Assembly (NCBI RefSeq): GCF_020379485.1
Contig: NC_063445.1
Location: 51,299,422-51,363,421 of the forward strand
Direction of reading: 5' to 3'
Length of the DNA stretch: 64,000 bases
Source: Brassica napus
Lineage: Eukaryota > Streptophyta > Magnoliopsida > Brassicales > Brassicaceae
Part shown: one piece after another, positions 32,596-44,479 of the stretch
Numbering within the stretch: the stretch's first letter is position 1
Layout of the letters: each line of letters begins with the position of its first letter
Made by a program: the position numbers and the translations under genes
Notes under the pieces: generated by a model
Databases searched by the model: none
Told to the model about the DNA's origin: nothing
What the model saw: only the letters and a program-made list of their open reading frames with translations

Positions 32596-35500
32596 TCTAT
32601 ATATAAAGAGAAGAGATTCTCCTCTTCTAGGTTGAGCCACATCACTAATTCCCCTCTTAAAAGCATGACACGTGTCCAGATCAATAATTTTACTTTTGGT
32701 TTCTATTTTGGACTTTAACACGGGTTTGAGCCGTTCAATAAATGGGCTGATGAAATTATTTGAACCCGATAATAACAGTCGCCGTCTTAAAAAATTGCAA
32801 GGTTTTGTTTCTAGGGTTCATGATGTTTTCAACTTCTGATTTCTTAGACCGACCTTGAATTTTCGGGAAGGTGATAGGAGACAAATATTTACAACTAATA
32901 TCTGGTGAAATCCGCCGTTCGTGCCGATTCTGTTGGAGTTCTTCTCACCAACAAAGGGAAACCGAAACCATTACGGACTGTAACGTCCTTCTTTACTCCT
33001 TCTCTCCACTCCTTCCACGATTTATCATTCAATGCACCTCTTCTTCTTCCAATCCGTGAATCTGCAGCTATAAGTAGGTTAGTCTTGATCCCGTAAACTT
33101 CATCATTTCAATCCTCACAATCATAATAATCTTTAAAACTTTCTGTGAGTAGAATAGAATACGCCTCTCTCCTCCTTCAAGACTCCAAAGCCGGTCGCTG
33201 TACACGGACGAGGTGTAGCTGCTGAGGTTTTGGGAGACCGAGAATGTAAAAAGGGGCGGCTAGGTTATGGGTTTTCATGGCAGAGAGTTTCAGCTTTCAC
33301 CATCATCCTAGATTCTTATTAATGGCAATCAGTAAGTGAACTTTTCCTTTTCGTTCTTCCTGTGCACATGGAATTTACATTTGCTCAATCTTTTTTTTGG
33401 CATCTGTGTTTGACGATTGAAAGTCAGAATCCGATTTCAAGTCATGGATCTGAAAATTAATGATGTGCTGGCGATGGAAATTTTGTCTTGATACCAACAG
33501 AATTTCACAACTCGAAGGCTTGGTGATGTTTACGACTGCAGGTTAGCGTTTTGCATTTATCCTTCTAAACGTTTTATATGTTTCCTCATACGTTTTTATT
33601 GTTTGTTGATCTGGATTGGGTTGGTGATTTACATGTGAAGTTGTGGCTGATGCTGAGAACCGGAAGAAGTGGTCTAAGTCTCCTTTTACTAGTTTCGCAT
33701 AGGGTGTGGCGTGGTGTCTCTGCCTCTTGCAAGGTGATGTTAGATTAATGTCAGTGTTTGGTGAAACTCCAGATTATGTTATCTATAGAAGATATGATCC
33801 CACATTCTTTATGGGTGTGTGTGTCAAATACACAATTCTTTGGTAAGCTGAGAGAGAAGACTTGAGAAGGATCAAAAGAAAAAGGTCTATTTAAGAATCA
33901 CTGGTATCAGCTTCTAAAAGTTTTCTTCTCTTTTATTTATATAATAATGGGATATAATTTGAACTTTTCATTGACACCTAAAAGTAAAACAAACAGAGTC
34001 GATAGGCAGAAGAAAGAAAGAATAACAGAATTGAGGAGTTTTCAAAGATCCTCTTCTTCCTCTCTCATTCTTCTCCTGGTTTGTTCACAAATTTAAAATT
34101 TATTGGCTTTTCTTTTTTTTAATTGGGTTGAAGTATATTCACGGGCTCTGCTAAGAAATGATCAGAGTTGGTATTATATTGAAGATTTTTTTGACTTTCA
34201 CGTTTGAAATCTCAAATCATGTACATCTTAAGGGTTTGATGTCATCTGCTAAATAAAAAAATTACAAAAAAAAAAAACATTTAAGAATCTATGACCAATT
34301 AAGTTTGTCCTCTTCTCTTTTATGAAGGTCTTGAAGATATACATGGATCAACATCCCATTGTTATGAATGTTGATGCATTCTGTTATGTATACATAAAGT
34401 TCTTACAGATGACTTCTCTTTTTTTTTTTATAAAAAAGGATAAAAGATTGAATCTCTTGCATTTGATTTCAGACAAGAACATATATATCTCTTGATTGTT
34501 CTTTTATCATTGTTCTTTCTTTATATCTTGATTGTTGCAACAGATTCCTTGAAAAGCTTTTTTTCAGCTATTAGCTGGTGTATGCAGTAGAAACTCTCCA
34601 AAAAAGAAAGACAGAGGTGGTTGCGTTTCTTCACAGAGAAAACTCAGTAACGAGATTCATCAGAAGAAGCATAAACATGGTGGTAGACCTGGAAAATGCC
34701 GGGCCAAAATCTCAGCTACGATGCCCGATTAATGATTATAATGAAGGAAATCTCGGTTCCAGATCAGTGTCTTCTGTGTGCTCAGGCCGAGGATACAACA
34801 CAACATTTGTTCTTCGGTTGCACTTACAGTACTCAGCACTCCAAGCTGCAATATATTTATCTGCAAAGAGAGGAATGCTATACTTCATAACCATACTTCT
34901 CGACGGCCAGTGCTCTAATTGAAGACATCTCTCGACAGCTTAGAGCAAAACTTGACATTCTCTCTCCATGGCAACTGGCACGTTCTGCTCCTGTTTCCTT
35001 TCTTACCACTTGGATTCTTTATTATAGAGCCTCAGTTTATTAATGATTGAAGCTAGGAAGCTATTTTTGTATGCAGATCCTTAGGGACTGAGAATTTGTG
35101 CTGTAATCATGTATGGATGTTGGTTGAAATGAATGATGTAGTTCAAAAAATACAAAAAAACAAAAACCAAGGACACTACTTTGCTTTGGTACATTCCTTT
35201 CACATGAAGCATAATGGGAAGCCGAGACAGAAATCATTCTTCCAACGCCACCGGAGACATCTCAGTGACGACTCAAAGCGAGGAAAGAAAACAATGCAGC
35301 TTCAATGCTTACTTATATAATCAGCCTACTGGATCTGCAACCTATGTTAGACAAACTGAGCTTTCTCTGACCGCATGATTATTTAGACTTCTCTGACGCG
35401 TCACTGTTCTCTGGCGTGCATCACAAGAAATCAGAAGAAGCTATGGCGAGTCCATTAGGCTTTAACGAAGGCTGAGACGAAGCCAACACTATCAACATCC

Positions 35501-35941
35501 GATAGAGTGTTTATGTAGTACAGAATAAAATTTTTAGGATATTTAAATGATCGTATAAGGGTACTAACATGCAATATAACTGTTTAAATTTAAAATTATA
35601 GAAAACAAAATAATCTCCATTAGTACACTTTAATGTTGACTCAAATTTTTTAAAAATGAAATAACACAGAGACCATTTAAAGCGCTCACAGTATATCAAT
35701 ACCACAACTTTATAACATAGATAACTATTATTTTTTCTTTGGACAACATAAACAAGTATTTTAAACAAGAAAAATATATCTTATTACATATAATTTTTCC
35801 TGATCTAAAATTTTCTAGAAGACAAAAAATCATTATCATACACATTTCTTGCAAATGAAATCCTAAAACACAAATCACAAAATTATACAAAAAATAATAA
35901 TTTAGATCACAAGTAAAGTATATCTCGCGGGCCGATCCTAG
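32596..35941 (+). mobile_element. Helitron-like element B
   Basis: Starts TCTATATATAAAGAGAAGAG with CCACATCACT and GACACGTGTCC in the first 95 bp, matching the 5' layout of element A. It ends CGCGGGCCGATCCTAG followed by T, the Helitron CTAG/T terminus. It directly abuts the 3' end of element A. The interior contains exon-like pieces (32860-33560) and a LINE fragment. No Rep/helicase gene is present, so it is non-autonomous. Confidence 0.65.
34690..35041 (+). pseudogene. LINE ORF2 C-terminal zinc-finger (zf-RVT) fragment
   Basis: The frame 34696-34890 reads VPDQCLLCAQAEDTTQHLFF followed by GCTYS. This is the CX2C...HX3-4C zinc-finger at the end of plant LINE reverse transcriptases. After a stop, the same kind of tail continues (ISRQLRAKLDILSPWQLAR to WILYYRA, to 35041). 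No reverse transcriptase core remains. It is a degraded passenger inside Helitron B. Confidence 0.65.
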
Positions 35942-37754
35942 TTTACATATATATTAGGGAAAATTTTATGTTTACCATTTTGATAATACCACTTTTCATC
36001 TTTATCACAACTAAAAAGACATTTTCATAAATACATTCTTCGTTAATGAGTAAATGACCTAAGTGCCCCTTAAGTAAACCAGATCTAACGGAGAAAGGGA
36101 AAGAGATAAGGTTTGGGGTTCTCACGAAAAATCATTCTACTTTCTTGGCGAAGAGATTGACAGCGACGGCGACTCTCATGACGGCGACATTCACGACGAC
36201 GACGAGAAAAGGTCTTCTCTCTCACGAGTGACGACGTCTCTCTGGAAAGAGCATCCGGTGACGACGAATCCAAGATCATTTCTCTCAGGCGACAATAACA
36301 TTCACACTACATGATTCAAAATCTCATCTCAAAAATGTTGTCTTCTCTTCACGATTCTCTACAAGTAAGTTGCTAAATTTGTGTATCTTTTTGTTTGTTT
36401 TAAGTCATTTGTTGAATTTGTTATTTCTGTTATAAAAAAATAGAAGAAGATTGGTTGAGGATTGTCATGTCCTTAGTTAGATCTAAGAGAAAGAGTATCG
36501 ATAGTGAACATTGGGTTTTTTGAAAAATTATAACCCTTTATAAATGTGGGTTTCAAGTAATTATAAGATGGGTGAACTCAAGAAGTATTGTCTTGTATTG
36601 CAGTTGGATAGTAACGAATTTTGCACAACCTTGATATTGTCTGGTAGGGTTTATAAAAATATTTTTACATCATTTATAAGTAATACAAATATTTAAAATA
36701 AATGATTTAAACTAACCTTTTTTGTAGTGGGAATTAATCATCTTGTGGCCGTATTTGGCAATTCATATTTTCTGTTGGGTTAGATTGTATCTCAAGAGCT
36801 TGTTTTGACTTTCTTAATGCGATATATCATATCAACGGTTATGTTATCGTATTTGGTAGACATTATTGATTAAAAAAAATTTTAGACGAAAAAAATTTGA
36901 ATGAAGTGATCTTTAGGCGTTTGGCAGATCACCCTAATAAATTCTCATATATTAAACAATGGATGTGCGACATTATACCATTTAATGGAAAAATCCGAGA
37001 AAGCAAAAATCTAAATAAAACCAGTGCTCTATAATTATTTTAGGCGTCAGGCTCTCCTGAACCGTAGTGATTTTCTTATAAACCACCCAGATAAATATAA
37101 TATGATAATAATAAATAATAAATAATTTATTATTTATAAATTGTTAAAAATTTATATATTTTCATAAATGATTTTAGTGTTTTAGTTAATTATTTGATTT
37201 ATCATATAATTTGAAATAAAATTATTAAAAAGCAGGATTCAATGTTTTTCATAAATCTTATGAAAATAAATAATATGAAAATTATTAATCGTAAATCTTG
37301 ATATTCAATCTATTATTTTATATATATTTAGCATAATGTTATAATTGGTAAACGTCTAGGCTAGCTAATTAATAATTGAGGCATCCGATTAATCATTTTA
37401 GGTGTTAGGCATTGAGTTATTGACCGCTTTGCGCCTAACGCTTTCTTGAACACTGGACAAAACTGATCAGTTATCAGAAGTTTATTTGAATTGATTACAA
37501 AATTGAAATAACCAATAATATGTATCTTTATTAAATCATCAAATACGGAAAATATGTATAATTAATATTGCCTTCAGAATTTTTTATCGCCCGTATCCAA
37601 ACCTGAATACAAACAGTCTTTTGCCTTCTTCACATCGATCTCTTTTTCTGTTCGTTACACACAACAACAAAAACCACAAAGATATAAATAAATGTTAGGA
37701 AAATTCGTATATGTTGAATGAATATAAATATAAATTATATTAAATTTATGATTA
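35942..37754. other. AT-rich intergenic, possible Mutator-like terminus
   Basis: Right after the Helitron end, 35950-36070 begins AGGGAAAATTTTATGTTTAC. It resembles the ends of the Mutator-like element at 56836-58715 (AT-rich, CAC/CAT-spaced, followed by a 'plain-count' phrase such as AAGTGCCCCTTAAG). A GC-richer stretch at 36100-36290 has CGACGACGA repeats. No matching right end and no convincing gene was found. Confidence 0.35.
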
Positions 37755-37994
37755 TTACCAAAACTTACTAGGATCTTGAGCCGAAACCCCACGATCAATT
37801 TCGGATGGTCTCCCACATGACTTACCACATTTACCGAAACATCCTAATTTATCTCGTACTGGACCAAGGATACATATGTTAAGACAAAGAGTGAAACATT
37901 TTTGAAAATCTTTGTTTATATCTTCCGATTCAACTATAAGGTTTCCGATCATCAACATCGTGACCATAAATACAATCTTTGTTTTCATCTCCAT
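37755..37994 (-). CDS. Small secreted cysteine-rich peptide, thionin-like
   Basis: 79-residue single-exon frame. Residues 1-23 (MEMKTKIVFMVTMLMIGNLIV...) form a signal peptide. The mature part has six cysteines in the order C-x3-C-x3-C-x10-C-x3-C-x3-C (CFTLCLNICILG, then CFGKCGKSC). This spacing resembles the plant thionin-like / small Cys-rich peptide group, usually apoplastic and linked to defence or signalling. Assignment is by pattern only. The 5' two-thirds is duplicated as a broken copy at 39594-39757. No homologue-specific name is offered. Confidence 0.6.
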   Translation of the reverse strand: MEMKTKIVFMVTMLMIGNLIVESEDINKDFQKCFTLCLNICILGPVRDKLGCFGKCGKSCGRPSEIDRGVSAQDPSKFW

Positions 37995-39472
37995 TGTTTT
38001 TAGATTTCAATTTTTCTCTCAGAAAGGGGGAGGGGGGGGTGGTTATAATGGACCTAAATTTAAGTCATATGTTATACTATCTAGTCTACTTTATTAAATC
38101 AGAAACATTTAATGCACCTAACATTTAGTCATATCTTATATTATATATTCTTTTATTAAAACAAAAACATTTTAATGGTCTTAAGATTTAGTCATAAGTC
38201 ATATGATATTGTACAAAATGTAATCAATAATTAATAAGATCACTAGATATCCAATGATACTATTAGATATCTTTCCAAACAGTACAACAATTAAATTTAT
38301 GTTTAAACAATATAAAACATTGAATCGTACTTTTTAATAATGTTTCTTAATTTTCTTTCAAATTATATGATAAATCAAATAATTGACTAAAACTCTCAAA
38401 TCATTTACAAAAATGTATATGCCGTCTAATTAATAATTTAGACATTTAATTATTTTAGGCGCAGGGCATTGAGTAAAAATAATTTAAATTAATATTAAAT
38501 CAATTAAAAAAGTAGATTTTTTTATATTTCGCAAATTGAAAATTATATCCATTTAAAGTTAAATAAGCTTTCATATTAAATTAATCGTGTAAATAAATAA
38601 ATTATTAGAGTAAATAAATTGACATCTAATTTTTTATAAGAATTTATCAAAATTGAAATTAGCATTAATCAAATACATTATAAATTTTTTTAATGATAAA
38701 GAGGAATTAATTGAAAAACAAAATTAAGAAATATTTTAAATAAGTTTTATATTTAATATAAATAGAAATAGTATATTTATATATATTTCAAATATTAAAA
38801 AATTAAAAGATTTTAATTTTGTAAATAAAATTTTGTTTTAAAAATATTCTCGCACTTTAAAAAGTGCAATCAGAATCTAGTTATCTTATTAAAATTGAAT
38901 ATCATATGAAAATAATATTACCTTTCACGTTATATCACGAAAAATACAACTGATTTTAAATAATATTAGATTGCATTTGTATAACTTCTAAATATTTTTA
39001 GATAAATTTAAAAACTAAGTTTATGAAAGAGGTGAATTTAAAATAACGTGCAAAAATCCAATCCAAAGAATTTAAGGGCGGACAGTCTCGCACGCAGTAC
39101 AAGAAAACAACCGTCATTTGTTGTTCATATGGATGGTGAGTTATCTATTTGGATTGCAGAGTCTATATGAGTCTGTTTATTTTGCTGACAAAAAAAAAGT
39201 AAAACCCAAGATAAAAACGCAGACGAAAAGAAGAAACTCAATCACGATGAAATCCCTCTAAAACCTAAAGGGTGGAAATTTTGGTTTAAATATGAGTTCG
39301 GTTTGGGTTCATTTTGGTTTGGTTTATTTGATACTAAAAATAAATATACCAAAGTCAACAGAAATTAGTTTGGTTTAGTTTATGTATGGTTTTAGTTTGG
39401 TTTGTTTTTGGTTCGGTTTAGTTTATGTTCGGTTTGGTTTAATTTTGTTTAATTTGTTTTTGTTCAGTTTAA
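37833..39472. repeat. Tandem direct duplication, copy 1
   Basis: Collinear with 39594-41285. Shared landmarks: ACCGAAACATCCTAATTTAT at the start, TTTAGGCGCAGGGCATTGAG in the middle, TAAAACCTAAAGGGTGGAAA and a GGTTTGGTTT-rich tail at the end. Differences are scattered substitutions and short indels. Confidence 0.92.
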
Positions 39473-39593
39473 CATATGTATCCTTGGTTTCCAGTACGAG
39501 ATAAATTAGGATGTTTCCAGTACGAGTAATGAGAATGGTGTCGGGTATGTTAAGCTTATGGGTTGTTAGTACGAGTAATGAAAAAAGTTACAC
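39473..39593. other. Duplication junction with patchwork filler
   Basis: 39473-39518 is an inverted copy of about 45 bp from the Cys-rich peptide gene (37838-37880). 39520-39565 matches, in inverted orientation, a phosphofructokinase exon also present at 45781-45830 (plus-strand reading SNENGVGYVKLMG). The two filler pieces come from different loci. Confidence 0.8.
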
Positions 39594-39757
39594 ACCGAAA
39601 CATCCTAATTTATCTCGCACTGGACCAAGGATACATATGTTAAGACAAAGAGTGAAACATTTTTGAAAATCTTTGTTTATATCTTCAGATTAAACGATAA
39701 AGTTTCCGATCATCAACATCGTGACCATAAATACAATCTTTCTTTTCATCTCCATTG
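39594..39757 (-). pseudogene. Partial copy of the Cys-rich secreted peptide gene
   Basis: Contains the signal-peptide part and the first Cys-rich half of the 37755-37994 gene with substitutions. The 3' third of the coding sequence, including the last cysteines, was not duplicated. Confidence 0.8.
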
Positions 39758-41285
39758 ATTTTAGATTTCAAATTTTTTTCTCTGAAAGACGGGAGGGGGG
39801 AGGAAATATATCTTTTGAAAATATTATTTAGCTTATTGTTTAGTACTTTTATAATGGACCTCAATTTAAGTCATATGTTATATTATATAGACTACTTTAT
39901 TAAATCGGAAACATTTAATGCACCTAACATTTAGTCCTATCTTATATTATATATTCTTTTATTAAAACAGAAACATTTTAATGGTCTTAACATTTAGTCA
40001 TAAGTCATATGATATTGTACAAAATGTAATCAATAATTAATAAGATCACTAGATATCCAATGATACTATTAGATATCTTTCCAAACAGTACAACAATTAA
40101 ATTTGTGTTTAAACAATATAAAACATTGAATCCTACTTTTTAATAATGTTTCTTAATTTTCTTTCAAATTATATGATAAATCAAATAATTGACTAAAACT
40201 CTCAAATCATTTTCAAAAATGTATATGCCGTCTGATTAATAATTTAGACATTTAATTATTTTAGGCGCAGGGCATTGAGTAAAAATAATTTGAATTAATA
40301 TTAAATCAATTAAAAATGTAGATTTTTTTATATTTCGGAAATTGAAAATTATATTCATTTAAAGTTAAATAAGCTTTCATATTAAATTAATAGTGTATAT
40401 AAATAAATTATTAGAGTAAATAAATTGGCATCTAATTTTTTTATAAGAATTTATCAAAATTGAAATTAACAATTAATCAAATACATTATAAATTTTTTAA
40501 TGATAAAGGGGAATTAATTGAAAAAAAAAATTTAGTAATATTTTATATAAGTTTTATATTTAATATAAATAGAAATAGTATATTTATATATATTTCAAAT
40601 ATTAAAAAAATAAAAAAAAATTAATTTTTAAAATAAAATTTTGTTTAAAAAATATTCTCGCACTTTAAAAAATGCCAATCAGAATCTAGTTATCTTATTA
40701 AAATTGAATATCATATGAAAATAATATTACCTTTCATGTTATATTACGAAAAGTACAACTGATTTTAAATAATATTAGATTGCATTTGTATAACTTCTAA
40801 ATATTTTTAGATAAATTTAACAAACTAAGTTTATAAAAGAGGCGAATTTAAAGTAACGTGCAAAAATCCAATCCAAAGAATTCAAGGGCGGACAGTCTCG
40901 CACGCAGTGCAAGAAAACAATTGTAATTTGTTGTCCATATGGATTTATCTATTTGGATTGCATAGTCTATATGAGACTGTTTATTTTGCTGACAAAAAAA
41001 GAAAAGTAAAATCCAAGATAAAAACGCAAATGAAAAGTAAAGAAGAAACTTAATCACGATGAAATTCCTCTAAAACCTAAAGGGTGGAAATTTCGGTTTA
41101 AATATGAGTGCGGTTTGAATTCATTTTGGTTTGGTTTATTTGATACTAAAAAAAATTATACTGAAGTCAACAGACATTAGTTTGGTTTAGTTTATGTTTG
41201 GTTTTAGTTTGGTTTGTGTTTGGCTCGGTTTAGTTTATGTTCAATTTGGTTTAATTTGGTTTTGTTTGTGTTTGTTCAGTTTAAT
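39594..41285. repeat. Tandem direct duplication, copy 2
   Basis: Second copy of 37833-39472, offset about 1.76 kb; slightly longer because of small indels. Confidence 0.92.
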
Positions 41286-41671
41286 TGAGTTGATTTTTAA
41301 GTTTTGTTTTACTAGGTCGGTTTGGCTGAGTCGGTTTAATTTGGTTATGTACGGGATTTTTTGTCGACCCCTTTAAAAATCTGATTCATGAAAATTGTAA
41401 GCATAAAAAATTATCAGAATTTTATAAAGATATGAAAAAGGCATAAGGAAACACTAAACTAAACATGACCGAAGCTGAAAATATCATAGCAAAAGGAAAT
41501 CCTTTTTTTTTTTGTCACAATATGATGTGGTGTAGGTTCAAAAGGGTGACAAAACTAAACATGTAAAACAGAATAATAAAACATAGCATATTTGCCAACA
41601 AATATGCGAAATCGCTAGAACATACAATTATTTAATTTTTGCCAAAACGTTATCGTTCAAGGAAATCCTGA

Positions 41672-41693
41672 ATATATATATATATATATATAT
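41672..41693. repeat. (AT)n microsatellite abutting Helitron E 3' end
   Basis: AT dinucleotides directly beside the CTAA terminus of the minus-strand Helitron. Confidence 0.85.
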
Positions 41694-41959
41694 TAGGGCC
41701 GGCCCGCCCTACGGGCGGAAAGTTATAATAAAAATTATTTTATATTAATTTATAAAGTATTTAAAAATTATTATAGATAAAAAAATATTATAAACAAACA
41801 AATAATGAAAAAATTATGAGATCATAATAATAAATATTTTTGTTTTGAATTATAACGACAATAAATAGCATTATATTTTTAATATTTATTTTAGTTTCAA
41901 ATGTTTAGTTTTATAATATATAGTAATCATTATTTATTATTATATAAATGTGCACATTC

Positions 41960-41990
<31 letters not shown>

Positions 41991-44423
41991 TATGTTGAAG
42001 AAAATGACATAGAAGAATTATTGTCAAAGAATAGTTATTTTTATGAACATAAATTCTCTAATATGTTTTATCGAAGTGTTTTAACAAAATTTTTGAATTG
42101 TCTAGACTATTTTTATTTCTTAATAACGAATTTCGTAACACATGGATTATATGCCTAAATTTGTCAAACTTATAAAAATATATGTAATACTTGCATTGTA
42201 CATTATATTTAATTTAATTCTAAATTTTGAATAGTCAGTTGGTTTGACTTTGTTTTTCGAGTGGGTTAAGTTGATCCATAATTATTGTTTTTTTTGTTTT
42301 TTTCATTTGTTTCATAATGATCGTGTTTTTATGAAAATAAAAACCTATCGAGTTAACTACTATTTACGTAAACTGTGCTAGTTTGAATCGTCAAAAGCAG
42401 AGTCAACATAACAAAAAGTTCATTATGAGTGTAATGAATTGATTTTTTTTATATAAATTTGGAATTAATTTAACCCTGAAGTAATTTTATAATTTCATTT
42501 GCTCTGGACTTGATCCCTTTGAGATACTCGATCAAGATTCGCTGCTGGTATAAACCTCCTTCCTGGTAGGGCCATCAACATTACAATGGTTAAGTGTGAG
42601 GAATTTTAAAAACCGGATCAAACAATTGTATTATCATCTGGTTTAAACCCAAATTAAACCCGATTAGCGTGTTAGACTTTCTTTCACATTGTTGTGTTTT
42701 TTTATTATATGTGTAGAGAGACATTACATAAAACAAAGTTTATGTTACTTACAGTTCGAATCAGCGTGCGCTCAATTCGTTTCTTTATAACAGCAGAAAG
42801 CTCATCGGTCGTTACTTCACCTTTCTTGAGTGTTAACCTTCTAAGAAAAACTTGTTCCATTGTTCCTCAGGAGCTGGAAAGACATAATAAACCAAATGTG
42901 AACTTCTTTGCGTCGACTGACTACATGGAAAATAAGGTTGCATAAAGAGACCTTTGATCAGAGTTTCCAGAAAATGCTTTGCCTTTACAACTTCGTTCCC
43001 TGTGATCGGATGCAAACGTGATGAGATTCTGTTTGTGGATAATGGAAGCTTAGAGTGAGCGAGTGACTTGAGCACATGCACCTCTCTTTGCGTAGCTACG
43101 CTTGGAGAGGACCGTAGCAGCATAGAGTTGTAGAACTTTCTGAAGCTTAGCTGCAAGCCTTGGTTTGTCTTTATCTTCTTTTGCCTGAAAATAACCTTCA
43201 GCCTCTCAAACTATCATAAAAAAATACATTGATACTCTATTAAAGGAGAGACCTTTTGAAATAAAAATCACTGTCTTACACGTGAAAACAACAATCATAA
43301 CACTTTACCTGCCGTAGCTGAGCACTAACTTCTGAAAGAAATCCTTCGTCTAATTGCCCTTCTTTTTCCCGTTGTATCATTTCCTGTTAATACATTTATA
43401 TCATCAGTACCTTTGTATACAAGATGTTGAACATGTCTTGGTCAAAGGAAAGTGAACATATGTGTACACACCTTTTCCATTTGATTGATAGCTTCAGGAT
43501 CTCTTGGAGGCCATGAAATTTCTTCCACTCCTTCCACAACAGGTCTTAATATCCCTTTCAGAACATCAGTAGACGACTCTATCTTCTCCTACATACATGG
43601 ATACAATAAACTCTCAGTCAACTAACAAAAACTGGATATGTAAGGAAATGGAAAAATAAAAGAAAGAGAAGAAAAAAACCCGAGTCTTATTCACAACGCA
43701 GTCAACTATGGTCATCACAGTTGCAGCTAACTCTTCATAGTCCTTCTGCAAAGAGACATAAACGAAAAAAGAGAGCTTTTGAAAATCTGCTTGATGATTG
43801 AAATAATAAAGAAGAATAGAAATGTTTGCCTTGTCATCAAATAATAAATAATACAGAAAAATAAAGATTCACCATGCAACATAGTTTAAAAGAGCACTTG
43901 CAGGATTTGAGGTCGGAGAAAAAAGCTCTGGAATTAGCCATTTCAGAATATTTTAATATAAGATGTAAGAGATAGGAAGAGGAAATGTGTTCAAGAGGAG
44001 GAATCTCACCTCTATTTATACATATCCTGACACCGCCTCTAAGATCGAAAGGAAGCTTTGAATACACATCGTGATGGAGCCAATGAATAGGATTTATGAG
44101 GAAGCCATTAACAACACCGTTTCAGGTCGTAGAAGAAGCGCAGAGGTCACCGGCCGCCGCACATCGAGAAAAGAAGAACTCATTTCCTTCGAAGCAGGGT
44201 ATTAGGGTTATGGGGGATCTCCTTCACGTTGGTCCAAACCCTTGCAAATTAAACAGCCCAATATCACTATATATGTCAAACGAAGCCCAGAAAGATAGAT
44301 GTTAAATGAAATGATGCGTTTTGGATGCAGGGACATGTGTCGCGCAGACAGAAACTAAATTTCCAAGCTGGCATCCCATGTGGCGCAAGGAGGAGGGATA
44401 AAACCCTCTTTTATATATATAGA
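41693..44423 (-). mobile_element. Helitron E carrying a complete eight-exon gene
   Basis: On the minus strand the 5' end is TCTATATATATAAAAGAGGG (44423 downward, preceded by A), with GCGCCACATG and CGACACATGTCC within 90 bp. The 3' end is a perfect hairpin CCGCCC-GTA-GGGCGG, then GCCGGCCCTAA followed by T at 41692. A/TC...CTAA/T plus the subterminal hairpin 11 nt from the end meets all Helitron criteria. There is no Rep/helicase; the cargo is the gene at 42470-43941. Confidence 0.82.
42470..43941 (-). pseudogene. Eight-exon gene of unknown function inside Helitron E, one-base frameshift
   Basis: Exons 43873-43941, 43680-43745, 43472-43588, 43309-43383, 43082-43184, 42952-42999, 42753-42873 and 42470-42562 have proper GT/AG sites and compatible phases. 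They encode about 230 residues from MANSRAFFSDLKSCKCSFKL to GIKSRANEIIKLLQG-stop. Blocks such as EEISWPPRDPEAINQMEK, KVLQLYAATVLSKRSYAKR and VIKKRIERTLIRT look conserved and helical, but I cannot name the family. Exon 7 is 121 nt where 122 would keep phase: one base is missing after EEQWNKFFLEG (about 42827), so translation stops there. Everything else, from start to stop codon, is preserved. Not a processed copy, since introns are intact. Confidence 0.75.
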
Positions 44424-44442
44424 TAGATAGATAGATAGATAT
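44421..44442. repeat. (GATA)n microsatellite
   Basis: Five to six GATA units overlapping and following the 5' end of Helitron E. Confidence 0.9.
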
Positions 44443-44479
44443 GTTTTGGAAGTTCTTTAAACAATGCTTTCTGATCTTC

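Noticed and set aside
35511..36125. Minus-strand ORFs in AT-rich DNA
   Set aside because: Phe/Tyr/Lys/Ile-rich composition expected from AT-rich sequence; they cross the Helitron B end.
39300..39470. GGTTTGGTTCGGTTT-rich tract considered as a telomere-like array
   Set aside because: Units are irregular and do not form TTTAGGG repeats; this motif is common in transposon-derived low-complexity DNA.
42694..42945. Plus-strand ORF over the Helitron E gene
   Set aside because: Antisense shadow of exons 6-7, which have phase-consistent splice sites on the minus strand.
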